The position numbers were made by a program, and so were the translations under genes. 64,000 nucleotides of DNA from assembly GCA_949752735.1 (NCBI GenBank), contig OX457038.1:58557906-58621905 (forward strand), given 5' to 3'. The notes below the pieces were generated by a model. The model worked only from the letters and a program-made list of their open reading frames with translations, was not told the DNA's origin and searched no databases. The DNA is from Lumbricus terrestris. Taxonomy: Eukaryota; Annelida; Clitellata; Crassiclitellata; Lumbricidae. Positions 46,444-59,111 of this stretch are shown piece by piece (position 1 is the first letter of the stretch; each line of letters starts with the position of its first letter).

Positions 46444-48542
46444 GACATAGTTTCATCTTGACTCTGCAACTCCTGTATCTCTTTTACTGACACATTCAAG
46501 TTCGGCATCTCCGCAACTTTCAATGGTTTGTATTTTGCTACCTTTTTAGCTTCTGCTCTAGTCTCCACAACTGCTACTGTCATTAATTTTTCATCTTGAT
46601 TCCTCATCACATCGTCAGAAAATCTTACTGTTTTCTTTGCACCAATAGGTCTTTCTTCATGTTCTGTTTTTCTAATCAATATTCCTTTGTTTTCCACTTC
46701 AGTACATTTCTCAATTATTTCTTTTGGCTCATGATTTGTCACACTCTCAGTTCTTTCATCCTTAACCATGTACTTCAATCCTTTGATTTTCCCAATTATT
46801 ACTGGCTTTATTGGCTGTTCCATCACCATCGCTTGTACTTCACCATTAAAATGTTCACTCTCTATGTACACCTTAGCCAATGGGAAACATCTTAAACTCC
46901 CATCAACTAAAACACAATGTGTTTCTTCTCCAGTCAACGCTTCTTCATTTATCAAAGAACGTTTTACAATACAACAACTTGCGCCTGTGTCGTATAAGCA
47001 TCCCACTGTGTTTCCATTAACTGTCACCTGGTATTCACTCTTATCTTCAAGGCTAATACATCCATCATTGTCTTTTATCACCATTGCACTAGCTGCCATG
47101 TACATTGGTGGTATTTTATTATGTTCACCCTGTTTCATCTGTTGTTCTCCTCTTGTAACTTCAACCACTCTCTGTATTTCACTTTCTGGCTTAACCAAGT
47201 GTGCTCGACTTTCGAATATTTGTACTGCTGCTGCAGTGTGTTTAAATGTACCCCTGTTTTTCTTTGGGCATTGATATGCCTTATGGTTCTGTTCTCCACA
47301 GAAAAAACAAGTAATCTTATGTCCAGTTGCAATTTCTCTTTCCCTGCTGAATCCTCGGTTTTGATGTGTACCCTGATTTATCTTCACATCACTTCTACTC
47401 CTGTTCAGATTGTACCCAGACTGTTCTTTGGGTCTGTGTTCATACGGTCTACCGTTCAACCTGTCACTATGAAATTTCACATCTGGTTTTACAGACTGCT
47501 CGCTGTACTTGTAACCGTGTGCTTCAATGTGTGATTCCGCACAAACTAACATGTCCTTCAAACTCATTTTACCCTTCTCTTTTATAAACATACGAAGTTC
47601 AGTACTGCACGTCAGGTAAAACTGATCTTTCAACAATAGATCTTCCACTCCTTCGTAAGTTCTCTCAAATCCCGCTTGTGCTAACCACTGCTGCATATAC
47701 CTCCTCAATCTATGTACAAAACTAGAAGGTGTCTCTCCAGATTCCATTTTACTGGTTTTGAACTTGTTTCGATAACCACCTTCAGTCAGTTGAAATCTCT
47801 TCAACAGCTGAGTCTTCAAACACTCATAATCTTGCACTTATTCTGCAGACAACCTTTGGTATACTTCCAGTGCTCTGCCTTCCAAATGTCTAGCTAACGT
47901 CAACGACCAAACTTCTTTTTTAACTTCATACGCAACACAGGTTCGCTCGAATCTCAACAAGTAGGCATCTAAACAATCCTTTGACTCGTTGAATATAGGA
48001 AATTTGATATTTCTGATTCCTTTATTGTTTTCTCGGTGATCTCCCTGTTGTTGACCATCACCGATCCTCATGTAGTCACTCTCGTGCTCTCGGTTTTGTT
48101 CCCCTCTTGAATCAATTTCACGCATTCTCACCTGTGCTTCAAGTCTATTTATTTCTAACTGGTGTTCGCGCTGTTCTCTGGCTTCTGTTGCCAAGCGATT
48201 TTCTCTCGCTTCTGTCTCAGCTGCTTCACGATTCAATCTGGCTTCTGCTTCAGCACTCCTGATTGCTTCTGTTTCAGCTTTTCTCGTTTCTGCTGCTGTT
48301 TCAGCTTTTCTCGTTTCTGCTGCTGCTTCAGCTTCCATCTCTGCTTTTCTTGCTTCTATCTCAAGTCTCTTGACTTCTGCTGCTGTCTCAGCTAATTTCA
48401 TCTCTTTGGCGATCTCCCTCTCAGTCGCTCTATCTTGTCTCCATTCTGCCTGTCTTTCTTTGACAAAGGCACGTGTCTCGTCCCCTTCCATGTTCATCCG
48501 TTTGGCAATTTCTAACCAAGCTTCAAAATCACTTACAGACAT
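46431..48542 (-). pseudogene. gag: Element C Gag-protease, one in-frame stop
   Basis: From the ATG at 48542: an Ala/Glu/Arg-rich coiled coil, then a capsid region. An in-frame TAA (47838-47840 on the plus strand) follows 'YQRLSAE', and the capsid region continues in the same frame with VQDYECLKTQLLKRFQ. A CCHC knuckle CFFCGEQNHKAYQC and a protease with YDTGAS follow. The domain order and the long N-terminal coiled coil resemble element A. The stop removes everything after about residue 234 unless read through. Confidence 0.88.
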
Positions 48543-48787
48543 ACTTACTGTCTTACTTGCTGACTAGCAACTTATGTCAAAAATATTGGCAACAATGTGC
48601 GCTATTTAAATTTCTAACAAATAGAAATTGTTCAATTCTGCAAAGTGTCAATTCAGTTCCACAACAACAACTAATAGTTCATACACCTACTGCAGTATCT
48701 TCAATCTACAATCTCAGATTTAGACTCTAACAATCTCCTAGCTATAATTGTTCAAAGCTTTTCTAATACTGTTCAAAAGACAGTTTT

Positions 48788-48880
48788 TTACTGACTCAAA
48801 TCTTTACTGAATTAAATCTTTAATGACTTAAATCTTTACTTACTCAAATCTTTACTGACTTAAATCTTTACTGACTTTTA
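48788..48880 (-). repeat. 16-bp tandem repeats in the leader of element C
   Basis: Five to six degenerate units of TTTACTGACTTAAATC (plus-strand reading) between the gag start and the PBS. Confidence 0.75.
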
Positions 48881-48898
48881 TCCCGGCATGGGCACCCA
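48881..48898 (-). other. Primer-binding site of element C
   Basis: On the element strand TGGGTGCCCATGCCGGGA lies 4 bp after the 5' LTR. It starts with TGG, and its complement looks like a tRNA T-stem and acceptor end. The tRNA is not identified. Confidence 0.6.
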
Positions 48899-48902
48899 CT
48901 CT

Positions 48903-49940
48903 TGTCACTACCATCAAAATCTAGGGTTTTAAATCTAGTTTTAATAGGGAACTTTATGCTCAGAGGCCTTTGGGTGATCAATATTAGAATGAGCTAGGAC
49001 CTAAAACAAATGTAGCTGAGATTCGTTTAAAGATTATATTATAATAAAACAATATCAAACAGTAAAATACAATCAATAATCCTATCTACTTATTTGTGGC
49101 GTATTATCTAATAATATTATAGCTTGTTTCTTATCTTCCACGTTGGACTTTTCCAGCGTAGATGTAGAAGTTCTTCAGTTCGTATGGATTGGAATGAAGG
49201 TTCGAAGAGGAAGGAAGGTCACCTTCTTCTTGTTTGCCGTCGTTTCCAATTCTCTTCTGTAGCTGCGTAGACGGAGAATGCTGTAGCTGGCACAGCACTC
49301 TGTAGTTTCGTCCGCCTCGTTGTTTCTCCACAAGCAACGGTAGCTTCTCGTCGCTTGCTCGTCTTGTAGTCGTTTCGCCCCTTTCTTCTGCCGTCGAACT
49401 CCAATCGCAATTGCAGTTCCGAATCGACCTTCTCCCGATGTCGAATCGCAGTTCACTCGCAAGTGTCACATCAAACTTCGCAAAGTTTCGTTCGACACGC
49501 CCTGGTATCTCTGTTCCCAAGGACTTATAGTCTCACCAGTGGGACAGGCCGACAGCGTGTCGCCTTCCACACCCAATTCACCGTCAGATCTTCTGAATTA
49601 CCGACGAGAACGCCACGTTTGACTAATGGCCGTTCTCGCTCAGAAATCTACGTCTTCTTCCTTCGCCATCTTTTCGCTGTCTAGCTTTATCGTCTGCCGT
49701 TGTTGCCGTCTGCTCAAGTTTGACGCTGCTTTCCGCCCTCCGTTGTATTTCAATAATTGATGTAGCGCGTATTCAAGAATTGTTATAGCGCTATTATTAT
49801 TATCTAACTTAATGCCACAAGTAATATTAATTATAATCTACAATACGCCACATATTGTCTAGCTTAATTCTTACCTATTTAATACTTATACAATGCATCA
49901 TTTAATAGGTTTGTTTGATAAGAAGCATTCTACCGCTACA
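48903..49940 (-). repeat. 5' LTR of element C (1038 bp)
   Basis: Matches 25565-26602 with a single difference that I found (A49527 against G26189). It is followed by the CTCT duplication. Confidence 0.95.
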
Positions 49941-49944
49941 CTCT

Positions 49945-51094
49945 TTGCCCTTTCGTCTCTCTCGCTGGTAAACTCCACGATATTTCCACTCACGAAAAAC
50001 CAAAACAATTTTTAAAACAGCTCTGTCACAAATTTTTATCCAGATTCTTCCTATTCTATTCTTGCTGATCCAACTTTTTTGGGCGGGGTGGGTAAAGGTA
50101 GGAAGGTACCTTCAAAAAATATTTTTATAATAACAATAATTCCAGAAGATTTTGTGAGGCTGTTGGCATGCCATGTACTGCCTCGGAGCCATTACGACTT
50201 GTGGGAGAGAATTGCTTCACGTTTCCTCCCCAAACTTAAAGCGGTAGGGAATTCCTTCCCTTCGCTCCTTATGATTTAAGCCATGATTGTGGACAATGAG
50301 CGCGCTGTGAAGTGTGGACAGTGGAGACCTACCTCTAGGCTAGCAGCATTGGCGCCATTGCGATGTTAATCATGAATAGCCTTTATTATGTTAGACAGCC
50401 AAACGCTTTCATGTTTCTAAAAAACATAATATTTCCTTGTCGGACCAAAAAGTGGTGGTGACTGTCACCACCACTTTTAAAAGTGGTGGTGACTTGACAC
50501 CACCGTCACAATAGAACGTTACGCCTATGAATGTAATATATAGTAGGCCTACTCCTCAAATACATGTCCAGTCAAATTGAAGTTATAGAACAGATATTAT
50601 GAATTTTGAATTGCATGTACTTGCGACGTGACTTCATAATAGAGCAATATTATTCAAAGTCTAGCCGTTATCTAATTTCACATCTTTGAAACGCACTGGA
50701 TGAATAAATGATCTTTAACCACTGCAACTAAACACAGGATGTGTAAGATGATGCTTATAACCTGAGCAGAGTAAAATGGAAATATTGAATTAAGCGGCGG
50801 TTCCAGAGCTTTGGATTGGGGGGGGGGGGGGTATAAATATGCGAGTGAGCAACTTTTTGCCAACAAATAGACCTACTGTAGGCAATGTATGCAGGCCTGC
50901 ATAAAGATGGGTGCTAATGATGCTGCAGAACCCTGGCCCGCAGTTTTGAGGGCCGCGCCTGGATTAACAAATGTGGTGGGGTGGGGTGGGGGAGAGGTGG
51001 AGGCTGGGGAGGAAATTTTCCCGAAAACTCAATTTTCACGGGTGGCGTACCGGTGGAGGTCGGAGTGTGGTCACTGGTGGGGTATAGTGTGGTG
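49945..51094. other. Non-genic stretch with a triple-arm palindrome
   Basis: No gene seen. AAAAGTGGTGGTGAC occurs as direct, inverted and direct copies at 50448-50462, 50464-50478 and 50479-50493, so the first two form a 15-bp-stem palindrome with a single-base centre. A G12-14 run lies at about 50818-50831. The 'GCGGCGGTTCCAG' at 50795 looks like a hAT tip without a found partner. Confidence 0.6.
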
Positions 51095-51518
51095 CAGAGA
51101 TGCCACTCTGGATTTTGAAAAAGGTCAGATCCGGTCGAAAAAAGGCTAGAAAAGGCTAGATTGAGGATTTCCCTGTAAAATACAGAGATTTTTTCAATTT
51201 TTCAGCTTGAAATTTCTGACGACCTTTTATTAGTCGTCCGATGACTAAAATATGCTCTCTTTTTCTTCCCGAAAAAATTTCTGATGACCTTCTTGTTTAG
51301 TCTTTCGCTCAAAAATTTACATTTTTGGTCCAAACTCAAAAAAATCCGATTTTTTCACGCCTTTTGTGCATTTTCAATTTTAAAAAATAAATTTGTATGT
51401 AAAAAGTCGAAAAAATCGCCGTGAGAAAAAACCTAGATCATGACCAAAAAACCTAGAAACCTAGACAAGACCGAAAATACCTATATCTAGGTGGAAAAAG
51501 CTATGAGTGGCATCCCTG
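51095..51518. mobile_element. hAT-type MITE (424 bp) with GTGTGGTG duplication
   Basis: Left end CAGAGATGCCACTC and right end (reverse) CAGGGATGCCACTC are flanked by the perfect 8-bp duplication GTGTGGTG at 51087-51094 and 51519-51526. It holds reverse-orientation copies of the hairpin module (CTGATGACC...TTTAGTC, about 51215-51305) found in other MITEs here. No coding sequence. Confidence 0.87.
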
Positions 51519-51559
51519 GTGTGGTGGGTGTGGTGTGGTGGGGTCGTGGCTGGGAGCGG

Positions 51560-51622
51560 GTCGAATCCTAAATTTCCTGGGCAACGCCGGATACCCCAGC
51601 TAGTAATCTATAAAAAATTAAA
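51560..51622 (-). repeat. Dispersed repeat heading, second copy
   Basis: Minus-strand reading: a TTTTTTATAGATTA tail immediately followed by CTAGCTGGGGTATCCGGCGTTGCCC. The heading matches 8433 onward and the tail matches the end of that unit near 9000, so two units meet tail to head here. Confidence 0.5.
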
Positions 51623-52976
51623 GTAGCCTGTGTTACAAGTTTGTCTAAATTTATTTGTTTGATTATTGATTGCTAGACAGACATATTTGATTGCTAACGT
51701 GTCATTCCAGAACACATGCATTATGATCAAAATCTAAATTTGAATGTCCGCTTATTAACTTTTGAAACTTTCCACTAACATGATTATTTTAGTTGGCAAG
51801 TCTGAGAGCTGAGCAAGGAATCATGATGGACGCTTCCACCACCTCCCTTGCCTGCTGGGATCTTGACGAGAGAAATTTGGGGGCTTTGTGGGGTAGCAGT
51901 CACCTGCTCCTAAACTATATGTTAAGGCTTAATGAGAAACAATTTTTTAGAAACAAATTGAAGTGATGAAGTTTGAACGGATTGTAGATAATTTTCTCTT
52001 CAATTTTACTACTTAAAAAATCATAAATCATAAACTTTTCTATGCTACCTTGTCGGGGCCCCTAAAAGTCGCCGCGCTCCTGGGTAATTGTCCACCTGCT
52101 TTCCTCTCGGCGGCCATGTTTATCAGTATTGCCTCCTGATCCTTGGTTGAAAGTGTATCAAAACTTCCCGTTGATCTGGGTGGCATTCCAGTCAACGCAA
52201 AACTCTACCAGTGACCTCTACCCTTCCCAAAATAACCGGACTCAATCCATATCCTTTCCTCTCCTGAGCCGAATCCCCTGACGTGAGTTTTACCTCAGAT
52301 CTTATTTTCTCTGTTTTCACTGGGCTCAAGCTGAGCCCGCCTGTATACATAGGGATAGAAGCCCTTGAACTCTATTGTTCTAATATCCCTTTGGTGATCG
52401 ATCACGCCTAATGGAAGACATGTCGAACCACAGAGCGTCACCTCTCTCTAATTAAAAACTCACTGAAATTCCACGAATTCCAAGACACAGCCTGAGCAGG
52501 GTTTGGGGAGGCGGGAGCAGGTCCACCCCTTCACCGGCTTGACGAACGAAGCTAATGATCATAAGCCTACGTCATCATCGCCATTGATTTGCGTGATATT
52601 ATCTCAGTTGTCATTCTCAATACGATCGTCAAAACGAGTCGCTGCGATTTCAACGAAAATCCTCATCACGTGACATCTGTACCGGTGATTAACGGGAATC
52701 AGAAATTGACGGAGAAACAATAGGCGTCATGTACTCGAGCTCCTGCGTGTTCCGTAATGCACGCGGCTGTCCCTCCGGGGACTCCAGATCTCGTTTATGG
52801 CGTCACCCGAAGAAGCGCTGAAAAACATCGGCTGAGTAATAACTCGAGGCGGACGTGTAGCCTGCGCTCATCGTTTAGAAACTTCCGGTTCCGTTGCCGA
52901 CCGGAAGAGAAACGTCGCCACCGGAAGCGGACGCAATTATTTCTCAGCGCATGTCTGGAAGATAATGATCGAACGG
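51623..52976. other. Non-genic stretch
   Basis: No supported gene or repeat in 1.35 kb. Base composition is balanced, and short frames show no domain. Confidence 0.4.
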
Positions 52977-53527
52977 AAGGGAAGGGGAGGCGAAGGGATG
53001 GGAAGGGAAGGAAAGGGAAGAGAAGGGAAGGGAAGGTAAGAGAAGAGAAGAGAAGAGAAGGGAAGGGAAGGGAAGGGAAGGGAAGAGAAGAGAACGGAAG
53101 GGAAGGGAAGAGAAGGGGAGGCGAAGGGATGGGAAGGGAAGGAAAGGGAAGAGAAGGGAAGGGAAGGTAAGAGAAGAGAACGGAAGGGAAGGGAAGGGGA
53201 GGCGAAGGGATGGGAAGGGAAGGAAAGGGAAGAGAAGGGAAGGTAAGAGAAAAGAAGGGAAGGGAAGGGAAGGGAAGGGAAGAGAACGGAAGGGAAGGGA
53301 AGGGAAGAGAAGGGAAGGGAAGGGAAAGGAAGGGAAGGGGGGCGAAGGGATGGGAAGGGAAGGAAAGAGAAGAGAAGGGAAGGGAACGGAAGGGAAGGGA
53401 AGGGAAGGGAAGGGAAGGGAAGGGAAGGGAAGGGAAGGGAAGGGAGGGAGGGGAAAGGAGGGGAAGGGAAGGGAAAGGAGGGGAAGGGAGGGGAAGGGAA
53501 GGGATGGAAAGGGAAGGGAAGGGAGGT
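52977..53527. repeat. (GGGAA)n polypurine array with higher-order units
   Basis: About 550 bp of GGGAA/GGGAAGA pentamers. A marker segment AGGCGAAGGGATGGGAAGGG recurs at about 52988, 53119, 53200 and 53340, so larger blocks were duplicated. Frames here (KGREG or PSLPFPS) are not genes. Confidence 0.95.
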
Positions 53528-53577
53528 CTAGTGGAGGGAAGAAGGATGGGTGTTAGAAAGGGGGAGAAAGAGCCAGG

Positions 53578-54000
53578 GTTCCCGGACAATTCGTCGACGG
53601 ACAATTCGGATACGGACAATTCGGACCGGACAATTCGTCGACGGACAATTCGGATACGGACAATTCGGACCGGACAATTCGGAGACGGACAATTCGGAGT
53701 GCATATAAAAATCTTGCACTGCTAAGAGGCACTTACGGGAATGCAACTTTTATTTATCGCTGGTATAAAAATAATTGTATGGCACCAAGCAAATGCTGTC
53801 TGATCTTCCAAAATTGGTCCGCTAGTCAGATGTCAGATTATTATTAGTTTGGACAGTAATACATTTTGGGTGATGGAGATGGGTAGGCTAGGAAAATCTG
53901 ACTTAAAATTGGAAGTCCCATCACGAATTTTGGCTGCTAAAAATTGTCCGGTCCGAATTGTCCGTCTTCGAATTGTCCGCCGATGAATTTGTCCGGACAC
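53578..54000. mobile_element. MITE with inverted GGACAATTCG repeats at both ends
   Basis: The left end is built of CGGACAATTCG units with spacers GTCGA, GATA and GACC. The right end holds the same series inverted (CCGAATTGTCCG). The outermost ~55 bp align as imperfect terminal inverted repeats from GTTCCCGGACAA and GTGTCCGGACAA. The core (about 53700-53940) is unique. I found no clear target duplication, so the superfamily is open. Confidence 0.65.
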
Positions 54001-56568
<2,568 letters not shown>

Positions 56569-56576
56569 TGTCCAAG

Positions 56577-56831
56577 CAGCGGCGCCCGCAGGCATACGCA
56601 CATATATGTACGCAAGTGCGTGTATACAAGCGCGGAAAGGCTAAAAAAAAAATTGGCTGATGACTAAAAAATTTTTTTTTAAATCATCAGTTATTCGGCG
56701 GATGGAAAAGGTATTTTTTTGGGAAATTCGTAACTGATGACTAAAAAAAAGGTCATCAGTTTTTTCGGCGACCCTGACGAAAATTTTCCCTTGTTGTGCG
56801 TACAAGAAAAAAAAATCCTGGGGCGCCGCTG
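56577..56831. mobile_element. hAT-type MITE (255 bp) with TGTCCAAG duplication
   Basis: Ends CAGCGGCGCCCGCAGG and (reverse) CAGCGGCGCCCCAGG, with the perfect 8-bp duplication TGTCCAAG at 56569-56576 and 56832-56839. Two copies of the hairpin module (CTGATGAC, A-rich loop, GTCATCAG) occupy about 56658-56775. Confidence 0.9.
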
Positions 56832-56850
56832 TGTCCAAGGTCGCTACGCG

Positions 56851-57792
56851 TAGTGTTGTTTTCGTTAACGAAAACGAAAACGAAAATGGTAATTAACGAA
56901 AATGAAACGTTTTCGTTAACGAAAACGATAACTAAAACTAAAACACGCCGACAACGAAAACTAAAACTAAAACGAAATATGCAGCAATCAAAACTAAAAG
57001 TAAACGAAAATTGATCAAACGAAAACTAAAACGATATATGGTCAAACGAAAACTAAATAATTTGATCGTAATTTCACCTTACTTTCCTTATTAAATTTTG
57101 TGCGTATTGTGCAAATGGCGTATTTTTGTATTGTGAGGAAGCAGAACAGTTGGTCGTTTTACCTGTATACCCGGGGTCATAATTATGGCTCTAAACCTGT
57201 CCAAACCGGTTTGGGAGTTAGGGGCTATTAATATGCAAATTGGAGTAATGCAGGGCGCTGATTGTCTGAGGAAGCCTTGGAGGGCCGTCAGGCAGGGTGA
57301 CCAGTGGAGTTAGGTAAGATACGATTGGCCAGTGAATAGGGCGAAACAATGGTGAGGCACGTGAGAGTGAACAATGGCTGTCCTCTGGCAAGGAAGACTC
57401 TATCTTGCTGTGGCGCAAGATAGACTGAGTGCATGGTCTTTGGGATGATAGCGCGAATCTACCCTGCATCCTACATTGTACCGGTACCTGATCTTCACGT
57501 CAGTGATGCTGTCATTATTTTATGGACTTCACATGCATAGCAGGAACAATAATTCCCTCGGACCGTTACCGGGGATCTCAAACCATAAGTCCATTCTTTA
57601 TTATGAGACACGAATGCCTTCGGCCTCTTGGCGATGAAAAGTTGAAAACCATGTAGGCCTATTCGACAAAACTGGTCCCAAGCGTGGAGTTTTAATCAGC
57701 AGAGAGCCCCCATGAACTTGAAGTTTTTTTTAATCATAGATTTAAATTTTAAGCTTCTAAAGCGCCACCCAAAGGTGCTATCATGCAGAAAG

Positions 57793-57839
<47 letters not shown>

Positions 57840-58640
57840 GTATATATAGGTCTATTTCGTGAAATTGTGCCAAATTGGCACATCGTAAGACTAAGAGTGA
57901 TAAAAACTGATAAGTGCACGGATAGGTAAAACTAAATAAAAACTCTTACTGGAAGAAGAAACATTATTTGAGAACTAAAAGTGGAAGCAGAAGTAAAATT
58001 GCTTCAGGCAGAAGTGAATAAGAACTAGAAGTGAAATTATTTGAGAACTGGAAGTAGAAAATAGAGGTAAAATCACGTCAACAGAAGTGAATAAGAACTA
58101 GTTCTAAGTAAAATGAATCTAAGAACTAAAATATAACTGAGGGACACTATAATAATAATTATTTACATGCACGATCAGGGTTGATACGTAATTTTGACCT
58201 TCCTGTGGTGAGCAACTGCATATATCTAAGTTGTCATATATTAATTCCATAAAAAAGTTATGAATTGTAATGCTGAGGTAGTTATCAATTGGGTAGATCA
58301 ACAGCAAATGACATTTCACATAATGATCACGTTTTATGTTCAGCACATCTTCGTATTGATTTGTATCAATATAGTTTATTCAAGAAACGAAACCGTATTC
58401 ACTGCTAACGAGTGTGTAGCTCCAGATTATTAAAACTAAAACTAATATTGGCATACTAAAACTAAAACTAAAATTGGCATACTAAAACTAAAACGAAAAC
58501 TAAAATTGATCCATAAAAACTAAAACGAAAACTAAAACTAATATTCAGCAACAATAAAAACTAAAACTAATACTAAAATTAAGACTAACAATCAAAACTA
58601 AAACTAAAACTAAAATTGGGGCAGTATTAAAACAACACTA
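56851..58640. mobile_element. hAT-like element (1790 bp) with GCTACGCG duplication
   Basis: Terminal TAGTGTTGTTTT and (reverse) TAGTGTTGTTTT are identical over 12 bp and flanked by the perfect 8-bp duplication GCTACGCG (56843-56850 and 58641-58648). About 200 bp inside each end is made of AAAACTAAAACT/AAAACGAAAACG repeats. The middle (about 57070-58400) is unrelated DNA with an (AT)n run at 57798-57836. No transposase frame is visible, so it is non-autonomous. Confidence 0.88.
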
Positions 58641-58647
58641 GCTACGC

Positions 58648-58728
58648 GGTGGCTTGAGGTAGATTCGAACCAGAGGCCTTTCGGTCACAAGGCGCCGAAT
58701 TTACCGCTATTTACCACCACCACATCCC
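58648..58728 (-). repeat. tRNA-like sequence, SINE head or tRNA pseudogene
   Basis: On the minus strand GGTTCGAATCT (58661-58671) is a good tRNA B box. TAGCGG..AATTCGG upstream resembles an A box, and GGTGG/CCACC could pair as an acceptor. Helices are imperfect and no anticodon is clear, so I read it as a tRNA-derived SINE segment and not a working tRNA. Confidence 0.4.
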
Positions 58729-58881
58729 ACATAATATAATAGAGCAGTGCACTGTAGCTTCAATTAGTGAATTAGTTAGTGCACAGTCAGTTCAATATAT
58801 TTTTAATATAGGCTAGTTTCCGATGGTTTAAAATAAATATGCTGCATTGTGATGTCGTGTTCTGTTTCGTTTCCTCTTCAG

Positions 58882-59111
58882 TGTTGCTCTGAAAGACGGA
58901 TGCAGTTCAACGAAGCATACGACGATATCAGCAGACTACTCAGTACCCAGCATCCAGTAGAACATAATTATTCTAGACTCTTCCATTGCAGCAGCATAAT
59001 TGGCAAGAGTTGCCAGACGACGAGGAGAGATATTAGTCAACTACAGGTGGTAGTCAACTACAGGTGGTAGTCAACTTCAGGTGGTAGTCAACTACAGGTG
59101 GTAATTGAATA
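58882..59111 (+). other. Probable 5' leader exon of the LRR gene
   Basis: A pyrimidine tract ending CCTCTTCAG (AG at 58880-58881) looks like a 3' splice site. From there the sequence runs open to the LRR start codon. The last 68 bp before TAATTGAATAATGG are four 17-bp tandem repeats. Exon status is inferred from the acceptor-like signal alone. Confidence 0.35.
59034..59101 (+). repeat. Four tandem 17-bp repeats before the LRR start codon
   Basis: Unit TAGTCAACTACAGGTGG repeated four times with one substitution (CTTCAGG in the third). Each unit carries CAG|GTGGTA, a donor-like splice sequence. The array ends 10 bp before the ATG. Confidence 0.9.

Larger units (their letters stand above)
25565..49940 (-). 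mobile_element. LTR retrotransposon C (Ty3/gypsy, Gmr1-like order), outer element of the nest
   Basis: Minus-strand element of 7426 bp once B (29168-46113 plus one GTTC copy) is removed. LTRs of 1038 bp lie at 48903-49940 (5') and 25565-26602 (3'), with a 4-bp duplication CTCT at 25561-25564 and 49941-49944. The order on its own strand is LTR, PBS, Gag, CCHC knuckle, protease, integrase, reverse transcriptase, RNase H, polypurine tract, LTR. Integrase upstream of RT is the Ty1/copia-like order known in Gmr1-like members of Ty3/gypsy. The coding region has one in-frame stop and two frameshifts, so this copy is defective. The LTRs differ at only one base that I found (26189 G, 49527 A). Confidence 0.95.

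Noticed and set aside
49131..49520. 129-aa frame, also at 25793-26182, as a gene
   Set aside because: It lies wholly within the LTR of element C and is duplicated only because LTRs are. There is no continuation into gag and no recognisable domain.
52795..53725. Ser/Pro/Phe-rich and Lys/Gly/Arg-rich frames
   Set aside because: Translations of the GGGAA array on the two strands.
58849..59070. 73-aa frame upstream of the LRR gene as a separate gene
   Set aside because: It crosses the acceptor-like site, has no domain and ends within the leader; better read as 5' leader sequence.
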